A model generated the notes under the pieces. It saw only the letters and a list, made by a program, of their open reading frames with translations. It made no database searches and was not told where the DNA came from. A stretch of DNA of 64,000 bases from Rhodocyclaceae bacterium. GTDB lineage: Bacteria; Pseudomonadota; Gammaproteobacteria; Burkholderiales; Rhodocyclaceae. The stretch's first letter is position 1. Each line of letters opens with the position of its first letter. The DNA lies in NCBI GenBank assembly GCA_016702335.1, contig JADJEF010000018.1:868001-932000 (forward strand). The letters are read 5' to 3'. Below, piece by piece: positions 1-9,584 of this stretch. The translations under genes and the position numbers were made by a program.

Positions 1-754
1 CATCTTGGCAGTTCAAAGTAACAGCCGGAAGTCCTGCCACCAAGTGGTCTACGGGGCAAAGTAGCGTGTCGAGGGCAGATAGACTCATTTCCTCCAGTGC
101 CGCAAGTGTTACTGCATTTTCCAGATCGAAGCGCCCAATCGCCGTGCGCCGCAAGTCAGACAAATGAGCACCGCATCCAAGCCGTTCACCCATGTCAATC
201 GCCAGAGATCGGATATATGTTCCCTTACCACAATGGATACTCATCTCGAAACTGCTTCCTGAAACTGAAATAATTGTCAGATCATGAATGCAAACCGTTC
301 GAGCCGGGCGTTCGAGTTCGATTCCGGCACGTGCATACTCATAAAGCGGCTTGCCATCCCGCTTGAGTGCGGAAAACATAGGAGGTACTTGCTCGATTTC
401 ACCAAGAAATTCACGCCCAACAGACTCAATATCATTGGCATTGCATGAAATAGGCCGCTCGCTGATCACTCGCCCGTCGGCATCACCACTGTCCGTTGAA
501 ACGCCGAGTGCCACGGTCGCCAAGTAGCGCTTGTCTGCATCCAGAAGTTCCGAAGAAAATTTAGTTGCCTCTCCAAAACAGATAGGCAACAGTCCAGTAG
601 CCATAGGGTCAAGCGTCCCGGTGTGGCCGGCTTTTGCAGCATTGAATAACCTGCGTGCGTGCTGCAAAGCAGAGTTGGAACTACGCCCCTGTGGCTTGTC
701 CAGCAAAAGAACGCCATCGACGTCACGCCGGGGCTCTCGCCTCGGGGCGCTCAC
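1..754 (-). CDS. truB: tRNA pseudouridine(55) synthase TruB, 3' part beyond window
   Basis: TruB isomerises U55 in the T-loop of elongator tRNAs to pseudouridine. About 251 residues are present. The usual length is 300-315, so the C-terminal part lies off the left edge. The frame opens at a GTG whose last two bases overlap the rbfA stop codon (GTGA), which implies translational coupling. Residues 44-50 read GHTGTLDP, with the catalytic aspartate at about residue 49. The downstream core (YLATVALGV, KRDGKPLYEYAR, GTYIRSLAIDMGE) is also typical. It is the last visible gene of rimP-nusA-infB-rbfA-truB. The identity is clear; the GTG start is chosen because no ATG fits before the conserved N-terminus. 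Confidence 0.95.
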   Translation of the reverse strand, partial: MSAPRREPRRDVDGVLLLDKPQGRSSNSALQHARRLFNAAKAGHTGTLDPMATGLLPICFGEATKFSSELLDADKRYLATVALGVSTDSGDADGRVISERPISCNANDIESVGREFLGEIEQVPPMFSALKRDGKPLYEYARAGIELERPARTVCIHDLTIISVSGSSFEMSIHCGKGTYIRSLAIDMGERLGCGAHLSDLRRTAIGRFDLENAVTLAALEEMSLSALDTLLCPVDHLVAGLPAVTLNCQD

Positions 755-1170
755 GTCAGACTATCGTCCTGCTGGCCGCCACTACCGGCTTCATCTGCGG
801 CAATAGTGGCATCAATCAGTCTGGACAAATTAGCCCCATAGGTAACCGAAGAATCAAACTTGAAATGAAGCGAGGGAATCTGATGCAAACGGATACGTCG
901 TCCTAGCTCCTTGCGTAGATGGCCAGACAGCCGTGTCAGGCCCTCATCAATCTGCTGGTTCGCCGAACTATCTGCCAACGAGGTGTAGAAAACCTTTGCA
1001 TGGGAATAATCGGAACTGACTTCAACGTCTGTTATTGTCACCATCGGAAGCAAAACGCAAAGGCGAGGATCTTTTACGCCAAAGCGCAATATCTCGGCTA
1101 ATTCGCGCCGAATCTGCTCCGCGATACGATCAGAGCGCGCGAATCCCTGCCCTCCCCTCCGCGTCGCCAT
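751..1170 (-). CDS. rbfA: Ribosome-binding factor A
   Basis: RbfA is a KH-fold protein of 139 residues that binds free 30S subunits and helps mature the 5' end of 16S rRNA, especially in the cold. The N-terminus (RSDRIAEQIRRELAEIL) and the central VTITDVEVSSDYSHAKVFY strand-helix match the family, and the length is normal to slightly long. It starts just after the infB stop codon (2-base gap) and its own stop overlaps the truB start, so the three genes are probably co-transcribed and co-translated. Confidence 0.95.
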   Translation of the reverse strand: MATRRGGQGFARSDRIAEQIRRELAEILRFGVKDPRLCVLLPMVTITDVEVSSDYSHAKVFYTSLADSSANQQIDEGLTRLSGHLRKELGRRIRLHQIPSLHFKFDSSVTYGANLSRLIDATIAADEAGSGGQQDDSLT

Positions 1171-1172
1171 GA

Positions 1173-3947
1173 TTACAGACTGCGCGCCACTTCTTGTATT
1201 TCGTAGATCTCTAACTGATCGCCTTCGCTGATGTCATCGAAGTTTCTAAGATTCAAACCGCACTCAAAGCCCTCCTTGACCTCCTTAACATCATCCTTGA
1301 AGCGCTTCAACGACTCCAACTCGCCTGTGTGCACAACGAGGTTGTTGCGCAGGACCCGAACCGATGAATTACGGCGAACGACACCCGACAACACCATACA
1401 TCCCGCCACCGTACCTACCTTCGAGATACGGAACACCTGACGAATTTCCACCATACCGATGACTTGTTCGCGCCTCTCCGGTGCCAACATTCCAGACAGC
1501 GCTGCCTTTACCTCATCGACCGCGTCATAGATGATGTTGTAGTAGCGAATATCGACCCCGAAGCCCTCCGCAATCTTGCGTGCGCCGACATCAGCCCGGG
1601 TATTGAAGCCAATGATTACTGCCTTGGATGCCGAGGCCAAGTTCACATCAGATTCACTGATACCACCAACCGCGGCATGCACCACAACCACTCTCACTTC
1701 ACTGGTCGAGAGCTTTTGTAGCGCATGTACCAAGGCCTCTTGAGAACCCTGTACATCCGTCTTAATGATCAAAGGCAAGGTCTTAGTTTCCCCTTCGCCC
1801 ATCTGCTCAAACATATTCTCCAACTTGGCTGCTTGGGCTTTTGCCAATTTGACATCGCGGAACTTACCCTGACGAAACAGCGCAATCTCACGCGCCTTCT
1901 TTTCATCGCCCAGGACAATTACCTCATCACCAGCCGCAGGAACATCAGTCAGTCCCTGTATCTCGACTGGAATTGACGGGCCAGCAGAATCGACCGCCTT
2001 CCCATTTTCATCAAGCATTGCGCGAACACGGCCAAACACCGCACCCACAAGCAGGGTGTCACCTCGCCGTAGAGTGCCTGACTGAACCAAGATGGTTGCG
2101 ACCGATCCTTTGCCCTTATCAAGTCGGGCCTCAATTACGATCCCCTTGGCTGGCGCATCGATCGGTGCCTTGAGTTCGAGTATCTCCGCTTGCAATAAGA
2201 CCTGCTCAAGTAGTTCATCGATACCAAGGCCGGTTTTCGCAGACACCGCCACGAACGGCGATTCACCGCCGTACTCCTCGGGAACGACCGTCTCAGCGAC
2301 CAATTCCTGTTTGACCCTATCTGGGTTGGCGTCCTGCTTGTCAATCTTGTTGATTGCCACAACGATAGGCACTCCCGCTGCCTTGGCATGGTGGATTGCT
2401 TCTTTTGTCTGGGGCATTACACCATCGTCTGCAGCCACGACGAGAATGACAATGTCAGTCGCTTTCGCACCACGTGCGCGCATCGCCGTAAAGGCTTCGT
2501 GACCAGGTGTGTCAAGGAACGTAATCATCCCGCGTGGCGTCTCTACGTGGTAAGCACCAATATGCTGCGTAATCCCGCCGGCCTCACCATGCGCAACCCG
2601 TGCCTTGCGGATTGAATCGAGCAGGGATGTCTTCCCGTGGTCGACGTGACCCATAACTGTAACGACAGGGGCCCGATGGGTTACGTCCGTTGATCGGGCT
2701 GCTTCGTTCTCCTCCAAAAAAGCATCCGGATCATCGAGTTTTGCTGCAAACGCTTTGTGCCCCATTTCCTCGACCACGATCATTGCCGTTTCTTGATCAA
2801 GGACCTGGTTGATCGTGACCATTGATCCCATCTTCATCATGGTCTTGATAACCTCCGTGGCCTTCACGGACATTTTGTGTGCAAGGTCTGCCACTGAAAT
2901 CGTTTCAGGAATATGAACATCGCGGATCACGGCCTCGGGGGCTACCTGAACCGCATTCGCATCATTGGAAGTGGAACGCCCCTGTCGGCCACCACCCCGT
3001 GCGCCGCGCCAACCGGCTGAGGTGCCGGTATCGCCGCGAGTCTTGATGGTGCGTTTTTTATCGCTCGACTCCTTCCAAGCATCCTTCTTGGCCCCGGGTT
3101 TTGCCTTTACCTCATCTGCCCGTCCCGCAGGCTTGTGCAACGTACCGGAAACACCTGGAGCAGCATCTTTGGCCTTTTGCGCTTCTGTAGCAGCGAGTTG
3201 AGCCTGCTGTTTCGCCAGCCGCGCGTCAGCTTCCGCGCGAGCACGAGTTTCACGATCGCGCTTATCTTGAACTTCGGCTGCTTGTATTGAGGCCAACTTT
3301 GCCGAACGCTGGGCCTCGGCCTCGCGCTGAGCTAACTCATTTGAATCCAGGAACGAGACTTTAGGCTTCGCTTTTGCGACTGTTTTGACCTTCACCTTCT
3401 TCGTATCTGAATCGGCAACAGCCGTGTCAGATTCGGTTGGCGCGAGCGACGATTTCGACAGAGCCACCGACTCTGCCGCCTTTGCTGCTTCAGCCAAACG
3501 CTTCTCTTCAGCCAGCTTCAGGGCATCTGCCCTGGCTTTTAATTCAGCGGCTAACCGCTCTGCTTCTAACTTTTCTGCTGACGCGCGTAGCGCCGCTGCT
3601 TCCTCAGCGGCAGCTTCTGCCGCAGCCGCCTCCAGTGCAAGATCTTGGGGGTCACGCTTGACGAAAACACGCTTCTTTCGAACTTCAACTTGAATAGTTC
3701 GGGCTCGACCAGCGGAATCTGAGGCCTTTATTTCACTGGTTTGCTTGCGTGTCAGAGTGATCTTCGCCTTTTGAGCTGTCTCTCCGTGTGATTTACGGAG
3801 AAACTCCAAGAGCAGAGTCTTGTCCTGCTCCGTCACAGGATCATTGACCGCAGCTTTACTTACCCCAGCTTTTCCAAATTGTTCAAGAAGCGCCGCAGGC
3901 GGCATTTTCAGTTCTGTCGCGAACTGAGCGACCGTCATTTGATCCAT
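1173..3947 (-). CDS. infB: Translation initiation factor IF-2
   Basis: IF-2 is the GTPase that brings fMet-tRNA to the 30S subunit and promotes subunit joining. The 924-residue protein begins MDQMTVAQFATELKMPP, the usual proteobacterial N-terminal domain. A long Ala/Glu/Lys-rich linker follows, then a second N-domain near residues 330-390. The G domain carries GHVDHGKTSLLDS, DTPGHEAF and NKIDKQDA, followed by domains II-IV. An upstream in-frame ATG at 3974 would overlap nusA by 17 bases. The ATG at 3947 has GAGGA about 8 bases upstream and matches the family N-terminus, so it is preferred. Confidence 0.96.
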   Translation of the reverse strand: MDQMTVAQFATELKMPPAALLEQFGKAGVSKAAVNDPVTEQDKTLLLEFLRKSHGETAQKAKITLTRKQTSEIKASDSAGRARTIQVEVRKKRVFVKRDPQDLALEAAAAEAAAEEAAALRASAEKLEAERLAAELKARADALKLAEEKRLAEAAKAAESVALSKSSLAPTESDTAVADSDTKKVKVKTVAKAKPKVSFLDSNELAQREAEAQRSAKLASIQAAEVQDKRDRETRARAEADARLAKQQAQLAATEAQKAKDAAPGVSGTLHKPAGRADEVKAKPGAKKDAWKESSDKKRTIKTRGDTGTSAGWRGARGGGRQGRSTSNDANAVQVAPEAVIRDVHIPETISVADLAHKMSVKATEVIKTMMKMGSMVTINQVLDQETAMIVVEEMGHKAFAAKLDDPDAFLEENEAARSTDVTHRAPVVTVMGHVDHGKTSLLDSIRKARVAHGEAGGITQHIGAYHVETPRGMITFLDTPGHEAFTAMRARGAKATDIVILVVAADDGVMPQTKEAIHHAKAAGVPIVVAINKIDKQDANPDRVKQELVAETVVPEEYGGESPFVAVSAKTGLGIDELLEQVLLQAEILELKAPIDAPAKGIVIEARLDKGKGSVATILVQSGTLRRGDTLLVGAVFGRVRAMLDENGKAVDSAGPSIPVEIQGLTDVPAAGDEVIVLGDEKKAREIALFRQGKFRDVKLAKAQAAKLENMFEQMGEGETKTLPLIIKTDVQGSQEALVHALQKLSTSEVRVVVVHAAVGGISESDVNLASASKAVIIGFNTRADVGARKIAEGFGVDIRYYNIIYDAVDEVKAALSGMLAPERREQVIGMVEIRQVFRISKVGTVAGCMVLSGVVRRNSSVRVLRNNLVVHTGELESLKRFKDDVKEVKEGFECGLNLRNFDDISEGDQLEIYEIQEVARSL

Positions 3948-3957
3948 GGGGCTATCC

Positions 3958-5439
3958 TCACTCCTGCTCAGCAAACCAGTGCGCTCTCGCGACCGTGATC
4001 AAGGACTTCGCCTTGCCGCTGTCCATCCCGGTCATCTCGACCAACTCATCCACCGCTAAATCCGCCAGAGAATCACGATCAGTAATCCCCTGCTTTGCCA
4101 ACTGAGCCGCAAGTTGGGTATCCATTCCGTCAAGCGACAGCAAATCTTCCGAGACCTTGTCGAGTTGTTCCTCATCGACAATCGCCTCGGTCAGCAAGGA
4201 ATTGCGAGCACGATCCCTCAACTCATTAACAGTCGCTTCATCAAACGCGTCGATTTCGAGCATCTCAGCAATTGGCACGTACGCAATTTCTTCCAAAGTC
4301 GAAAAACCTTCTTCGATAAGAATATTGGCAACTTCCTCGTCGACATCAAGTCGCGCTATAAACAAACCACGGATTTTGGCTTGCTCGGATTCCGACTTTT
4401 CGCGTGACTCCTGAACCGTCATCAGGTTGATGGTCCAGCCGGTCAGTTCGGATGCCAAGCGGACATTTTGCCCTCCCCGTCCGATGGCGATTGCCAAGTT
4501 ATCCTCGTCCACCACAACATCCATCGCATGCTTTTCTTCATCAACCAAAATACTCTGCACTTCCGCCGGGGCAAGCGCACCGATAACAAACTGTGCGGGA
4601 TCTGCCGACCAATGAATAATGTCAACCCGCTCACCAGACAGTTCGTTAGTAACCGCGGTTACACGCGAGCCACGCATACCGACACAGGTTCCTATGGGGT
4701 CAACGCGCTGATCGTTAGACTTCACAGCAATCTTGGCACGCACGCCAGGATCGCGGGCGGCCGCTTTTATTTCCAGCAGCCCATCCTCTATCTCCGGCAC
4801 CTCGAGCTCAAACAGTTTCATGATGAAACCAGGAGCCGTACGCGACAAAATTAGTTGCGGGCCACGCGCCTGCCGATCAATTTTCAGGAGCCAACCGCGG
4901 ACCCGATCTCCGGGTCGCAAGTTTTCCTTGGGAATCATCTGATCGCGCGGAAGCAAAGCCTCGACGCGTCCGGCTTCAATGATCGCACTGCCCCGCTCAA
5001 GACGCTTCACCGTACCTGAAACCAAATGTTCTTTACGGTCAAGGAAGTCCTTCAGCACCTGATCCCGCTCCGCGTCGCGAATTCGCTGAAAGATCACCTG
5101 CTTGGCAGCCTGCGCACCAATACGACCAAAATCAACAGGCTCTATACCCTCTTCGATATAGTCATCCAAATCGACATCATCGACCTGCTGGCGTGCCTCG
5201 GTGAGAGAAATCTGATGCTCGGAAAACTCGACGGTGCCATCGGGCACGACCAACCATCGCCGAAATGACTCATAGTCACCCGTCTCGCGATCAATTTCGA
5301 CCCGCACATCTGCTTCTTCTGTGAAGCGCTTTTTGGTTGCCGAGGCCAGAGCGAGTTCCAAGGCTCCGAACACGATATCTTTTTGGACATTCTTTTCGCG
5401 GGCCAAGGCATCAACCAATAGCAGGATCTCACGACTCAT
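3958..5439 (-). CDS. nusA: Transcription termination/antitermination factor NusA
   Basis: NusA binds RNA polymerase and modulates pausing, intrinsic termination and antitermination. The 493-residue protein has the N-terminal polymerase-binding domain (MSREILLLVDALAREKNV), then an S1 domain, tandem KH domains (IAIGRGGQNVRLASELTGW) and two C-terminal acidic helix-hairpin-helix repeats. The second acidic repeat (LADLAVDELVEMTGMD) shows it is the long proteobacterial form. It lies between rimP and infB, with a 10-base gap to the chosen infB start. Confidence 0.96.
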   Translation of the reverse strand: MSREILLLVDALAREKNVQKDIVFGALELALASATKKRFTEEADVRVEIDRETGDYESFRRWLVVPDGTVEFSEHQISLTEARQQVDDVDLDDYIEEGIEPVDFGRIGAQAAKQVIFQRIRDAERDQVLKDFLDRKEHLVSGTVKRLERGSAIIEAGRVEALLPRDQMIPKENLRPGDRVRGWLLKIDRQARGPQLILSRTAPGFIMKLFELEVPEIEDGLLEIKAAARDPGVRAKIAVKSNDQRVDPIGTCVGMRGSRVTAVTNELSGERVDIIHWSADPAQFVIGALAPAEVQSILVDEEKHAMDVVVDEDNLAIAIGRGGQNVRLASELTGWTINLMTVQESREKSESEQAKIRGLFIARLDVDEEVANILIEEGFSTLEEIAYVPIAEMLEIDAFDEATVNELRDRARNSLLTEAIVDEEQLDKVSEDLLSLDGMDTQLAAQLAKQGITDRDSLADLAVDELVEMTGMDSGKAKSLITVARAHWFAEQE

Positions 5440-5464
5440 TTACAAATCTCCAAGGGGTCTCTAT

Positions 5465-5920
5465 TCAGAATTTAGGAATCAGGCGGGCGCGGTCAATGTT
5501 TTCAAAAGAAAACTCATACCGGATATCATCAACACGTAGCATCACAACTGCATTTTCCAGGGCATCATTCAACAAGCCTTCCAACACGCCAGAGAAATTG
5601 CGCTGAGTGCCCACCGGAATGCGCAGCTTTATTTGTATATCGGCACCCGCAAAGCGGCGATAATCGGCCGGCCTCACGAGCGCTCTATCCATACCAGGTG
5701 AGGAAACCTCAAGCCTGTCGTAGTCAACGTTCTCAACCAGAAAAGCTCGACTGAGCTGACTACTGACCAAGGCGCAGTCGTCCACCTGGATACCCGACTT
5801 GGCCCCTTCTGGCTTGTCAATAAACACCCGCAAAAGTCGAGCGCGCGGACTCGCCTCGAACTCAACGAGCTCAAAGCCCAGCCCCACTACAATTTTTTCA
5901 ATCAACTCAGCCAGCTGCAT
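5465..5920 (-). CDS. rimP: Ribosome maturation factor RimP
   Basis: RimP is needed for 30S subunit maturation. The 151-residue protein carries MQLAELIEKIVVGLGFELVE and the characteristic EVSSPGMDRALV motif. The frame stays open upstream to an ATG at 6001, but that extension would translate through a perfect terminator hairpin at 5955-5973 and has no family support, so the ATG at 5920 is chosen. It is the first gene of the nusA-infB operon, as in most proteobacteria. Confidence 0.93.
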   Translation of the reverse strand: MQLAELIEKIVVGLGFELVEFEASPRARLLRVFIDKPEGAKSGIQVDDCALVSSQLSRAFLVENVDYDRLEVSSPGMDRALVRPADYRRFAGADIQIKLRIPVGTQRNFSGVLEGLLNDALENAVVMLRVDDIRYEFSFENIDRARLIPKF

Positions 5921-5948
5921 CGCTTTACTTGTTAAATCGTTCTGACCA

Positions 5949-5973
5949 ATAAAAAATGGGCCCGAAGCCCATT
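5949..5973 (-). terminator. Intrinsic terminator / attenuator in the rimP leader
   Basis: Read on the minus strand this is AATGGGC, loop TTCGG, GCCCATT, followed directly by TTTTATTGG. The 7-bp stem is perfect and ends in a U-run. No gene on this strand ends here, and rimP starts about 30 bases downstream. It therefore sits in the untranslated leader of rimP-nusA-infB and may act as an attenuator. NusA acts at such hairpins, so autoregulation is plausible but inferred. Confidence 0.7.
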
Positions 5974-6012
5974 CTTTCTCTTGCGAGAACGGTGCCAACA
6001 AAAATCAGGACG

Positions 6013-6018
6013 AGTATA
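6013..6018 (-). promoter_or_regulatory. Candidate -10 box for the rimP-nusA-infB operon
   Basis: The minus strand carries TATACT here, about 40 bases before the leader hairpin and 93 bases before the rimP start. The -35 candidate 17 bases upstream (TGCCGA) is poor, so this is only a plausible start region for the operon transcript. Confidence 0.4.
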
Positions 6019-6156
6019 GCAGGCCGCGATACCTTTCGGCAGTTCCGAAATAGGTTTACGGCGAAGAAACAGTAGGGAAAATTCGGTTTGACGAAAATCT
6101 CATCGGGTGGCTACCCCTAAAATAGGGGCATTCCCAAATTAACCGTTGCAACGCCC

Positions 6157-6966
6157 ATGGCCATTTCCCTGAAAAGCTTCGCTGACATTGAATCGATGCG
6201 CCCCGCTTGTCGCTTAGCAGGTGAAGTCCTCGACTACATTGGACCATTCGTAAAACCCGGCGTAACCACAGAGGAACTGGACAAGCTCTGTCATCGCTAT
6301 ATGGTCGAGGTGCAAAACTGCATCCCTGCACCGTTGAATTACGCGCCCCCGGGTTACCGTCCCTATCCGAAATCGATTTGTACTTCGGTCAACCATCAGG
6401 TGTGTCACGGTGTTCCCAACGAACGTCCGCTTAAAAAGGGCGACATCGTCAATCTCGACATCACCACCATCAAAGATGGCTGGCACGGAGATACCAGCCG
6501 CATGTTTATTGTTGGCGAAGCGTCGATTTTGGCCGCGCGACTTTGCGCCATTACGCATGAGTGTCTTTGGCTTGGTATCAGCCAAGTGAGGCCGGGGGCA
6601 AAACTGGGGCAAATCGGAGCAGCAATACAGCGTCATGCGGAAGCCAGCGGTTATTCCGTGGTTCGCGAGTTCTGTGGCCACGGGATCGGGCGCAACTTTC
6701 ATGAGGAACCCCAGGTTGTTCACTATGGCAAGGGCACCGAAGGCCCCACTCTAGAACCCGGCATGGTCTTTACCATTGAACCAATGATCAACGCCGGAAA
6801 AGCGGCTATATCAGAGCTCGCGGACGGCTGGACGATCGTTACCAAAGACCGCAGCCTCTCCGCGCAATGGGAACACACAGTGCGAGTCACGGAAACCGGC
6901 GTTGAAGTCCTAACGCTATCTGCAGGTGCTCCAGCCTGCCCACCACACATTCAGATCACCCCATGA
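6157..6966 (+). CDS. map: Type I methionine aminopeptidase
   Basis: The enzyme removes the initiator methionine from nascent proteins and uses two divalent metal ions. The 269-residue pita-bread fold has all five metal ligands: D101 (NLDIT), D112 (HGDTSRMF), H175 (GHGIG), E208 (FTIEP) and E239 (WEHT), plus the conserved H84. The first residues (MAISLKSFADIESMRPACRLAGEVL) fit the family. The C-terminal tail after VEVLT is about 14 residues longer than usual. It is divergent from rimP, and glnD follows 27 bases downstream. Confidence 0.95.
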   Translation: MAISLKSFADIESMRPACRLAGEVLDYIGPFVKPGVTTEELDKLCHRYMVEVQNCIPAPLNYAPPGYRPYPKSICTSVNHQVCHGVPNERPLKKGDIVNLDITTIKDGWHGDTSRMFIVGEASILAARLCAITHECLWLGISQVRPGAKLGQIGAAIQRHAEASGYSVVREFCGHGIGRNFHEEPQVVHYGKGTEGPTLEPGMVFTIEPMINAGKAAISELADGWTIVTKDRSLSAQWEHTVRVTETGVEVLTLSAGAPACPPHIQITP

Positions 6967-6993
6967 ACGTAGCAGTAGATTTGGTTCAAAGAT

Positions 6994-9552
6994 ATGACTG
7001 AAATTATCGGAGGAGCGAACATACGGCACACGCTCGCCGAGGGAGAAGCCCAACTTCGCGCACAGTGGATCGCCAAGCGTGCGTCCAGAGACTACTTGAC
7101 AGGGCGGACTGCGCTTGTCGATAGCGTAGTCGTCAGCCTTTGGCAGCAAGCCAACTTTGCCGCGCCTCTGGCCCTTGCTGCCGTTGGCGGCTACGGCCGC
7201 GGCGAACTCTTTCCCTGCTCCGATGTGGATCTATTGATTCTGGTGCCAGAATCCAGTGAGACGAGCAGCTATGAGGCCGCGGTAAGCGAATTCCTGAATA
7301 CACTCTGGGATACCGGCCTGCAGATAGGCCACAGCGTTCGTACGGTGACCGACTGCTTACTGGAGGCCGAAAAGGACATCACCGTACAAACAGCGTTGCT
7401 TGAGGCAAGATTATTGGCTGGCAACCGTGAGCTGTTTCAGCAATTCAGCGTCGCCTATCGCGCTACGCTAGATCCAAGCGCCTTTCTCAAAGCCAAACTC
7501 ATCGAACAAACGAATCGTTATAGCCGCTTTCAAGACACACCCTACGCGCTTGAACCCAACTGCAAGGAAAGTCCCGGTGGCCTTCGCGATCTGCATCTGG
7601 TGATTTGGGCTGCACGGGCCGCCAATATTGAGGGTGGCTGGGTTGGGCTGGCGAGCGCGGGCCTGCTCCGCCCTACGGAATCAAGACAATTAGCACTTTC
7701 CGAGCGACGGCTTCAGGATCTGCGTATTTCCCTGCATCTGCTTGCCAACCGGGCGGAGGAAAGGCTTCTTTTCGATTATCAGGAACGTCTGGCAAAAGCC
7801 CTGCGACTTGCTGCGACAGACACGCGGCGTGCGTCAGAGGTCTTGATGCAACTCTACTACCGAAACGCCCGCCGCGTCATGCTGCTGAGCGCGATGATCA
7901 TACCTGCGCTGACCGAGTATCTGGCACCGAACGAATCTTTGGAGCCGGTGCCCATCAACGATGATTTTCAGAGCATTCGCGGGCTCATTGACATCCTCGA
8001 TCCGGCCACCTTTGAGCGATCTCCGACCAGCATCCTTGAATGCTTCAAGCTGCAAATGCAACGCACTGAAATACGCGGCATGACGCCACGTACCCAGCGT
8101 GCGCTGTGGCATGCCCGTCGCCGCATCGACGAGCCCTTCAGAAGCAATCCGGTCAACCGCCAACTGTTTCTGAGTCTGTTTCAGCAACCTCACCTGATTC
8201 GCGTGCTGCGCCGCATGAATCAGTACGACATCCTTGGACGCTACCTCCCTGCTTTTGGCGCCATCGTGGGCCAGATGCAGCACGACCTTTTTCACGCCTA
8301 TACCGTAGATCAGCACATCCTTCAGGTGATGCGCAATCTGCGCCGCTTTGCCATGCCCGAGTTTGCCCATGAATACCCGTTCTGCTCACGACTGATGGTC
8401 GGCTTCGAACGGCACTGGCTGCTCTACCTGGCGGCGCTCTTTCACGATATCGCCAAGGGCCGCGGCGGCGACCACTCACAGTTGGGCATGGCTGACGTTC
8501 AAAAATTCGGCGAGCAGCACGAGTTGAGCGATGCCGATACCGATTTACTGAGTTTTTTGGTCGAGAACCACCTGAAAATGTCATCCGTAGCGCAAAAGCA
8601 GGATCTCGCAGACCCCGAGGTGGTTCGTGAATTTGCCGCTCTGATGGGCTCACAGCGACGTCTGACTGCCCTCTATTTACTGACAGTCGCCGACATTCGG
8701 GGTACCAGCCCAAAAGTCTGGAATTCCTGGAAAGCGAAGCTGCTTGAAGACCTGTTCCGGATGAGTTCATTGCTTCTCAAGGGTGAGGTCGCCTCAGTGA
8801 GCATCGGTGTCACCGAGCGACAAGAGGAAGCCCGCCGTCTGCTGCGGCAACGCGGATTGAGAGATGGGACCGAGTCGGAACTCTGGGAGCAACTCGACAC
8901 GGCTTATTTTCTTCGCCATGAACCGGAAGAGATTGCCTGGCACACCCGTACGCTGTACTACCGTGTCGCGGAGACTGGGCCGGTCGTCACCGCACGCCTG
9001 ATGCCACACTTTACCGGAGTTCAGGTGATGGTATACGTGCCCGATCAGCCACACCTTTTTGCCCGTCTCTGCTACGTCTTCACCCGCCTCGGTTTCGCCA
9101 TTGCCGACGCCAAAATTCACACCACCCGCCATAACTACGCACTCGACAGCTTTATTGTGGTTTCGGCGGACAATGAAAGCTATCGCGAGTCGGCATCGCT
9201 GCTCGAGCATGCCGTGGCAGAGCAACTGAGCGTCGATGGGCAACTTCCCTCACCGCCCACGTCGCGACTGTCACGGCAGGTAAAGCACTTTCCTATCGCA
9301 CCACAGGTTGAAATCCGACCCTACGAACGGGGCAATCTATTTGTCATGGATATTATTGCGGCCGACCGCGCCGGATTGCTCTACGCCGTTGCACGGGTGC
9401 TGGCAGATCACGAGATTCGCCTGCACACCGCCAAAGTCGCCACACTGGGAGAGAGAATTGAAGACGTTTTTCTGATCAGTGGTAAAAAGCTGGAGAATGC
9501 AACGTCATTGGTGCGCTTGGAGCAGGATCTTCTGGCGGCAATAGCAACCTGA
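6994..9552 (+). CDS. glnD: Bifunctional PII uridylyltransferase / uridylyl-removing enzyme
   Basis: GlnD senses glutamine and adds UMP to, or removes it from, the PII proteins that control nitrogen assimilation. The 852-residue protein has all four expected parts. The nucleotidyltransferase motif is GGYGRGELFPCSDVDLLIL (about residues 65-83, metal aspartates D77 and D79). A helical linker follows. The HD hydrolase site is LFHDIAKGRGGDHS (about 482-495). Two C-terminal ACT domains start near 675 (VQVMVYVPDQPHLFARL) and 775 (LFVMDIIAADRAGLLYAVA). It follows map and precedes a small cyclic-nucleotide-binding protein. Confidence 0.96.
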   Translation: MTEIIGGANIRHTLAEGEAQLRAQWIAKRASRDYLTGRTALVDSVVVSLWQQANFAAPLALAAVGGYGRGELFPCSDVDLLILVPESSETSSYEAAVSEFLNTLWDTGLQIGHSVRTVTDCLLEAEKDITVQTALLEARLLAGNRELFQQFSVAYRATLDPSAFLKAKLIEQTNRYSRFQDTPYALEPNCKESPGGLRDLHLVIWAARAANIEGGWVGLASAGLLRPTESRQLALSERRLQDLRISLHLLANRAEERLLFDYQERLAKALRLAATDTRRASEVLMQLYYRNARRVMLLSAMIIPALTEYLAPNESLEPVPINDDFQSIRGLIDILDPATFERSPTSILECFKLQMQRTEIRGMTPRTQRALWHARRRIDEPFRSNPVNRQLFLSLFQQPHLIRVLRRMNQYDILGRYLPAFGAIVGQMQHDLFHAYTVDQHILQVMRNLRRFAMPEFAHEYPFCSRLMVGFERHWLLYLAALFHDIAKGRGGDHSQLGMADVQKFGEQHELSDADTDLLSFLVENHLKMSSVAQKQDLADPEVVREFAALMGSQRRLTALYLLTVADIRGTSPKVWNSWKAKLLEDLFRMSSLLLKGEVASVSIGVTERQEEARRLLRQRGLRDGTESELWEQLDTAYFLRHEPEEIAWHTRTLYYRVAETGPVVTARLMPHFTGVQVMVYVPDQPHLFARLCYVFTRLGFAIADAKIHTTRHNYALDSFIVVSADNESYRESASLLEHAVAEQLSVDGQLPSPPTSRLSRQVKHFPIAPQVEIRPYERGNLFVMDIIAADRAGLLYAVARVLADHEIRLHTAKVATLGERIEDVFLISGKKLENATSLVRLEQDLLAAIAT

Positions 9553-9584
9553 CAGCGCATAAACATCTCCCGGGGCTTACTGGC

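Noticed and set aside
127..158. AATCGCCGT followed by GCAAGTC in truB
   Set aside because: Both ends resemble the repeat but the core is missing, and the protein (SDLRRTAIGRFD) is conserved TruB.
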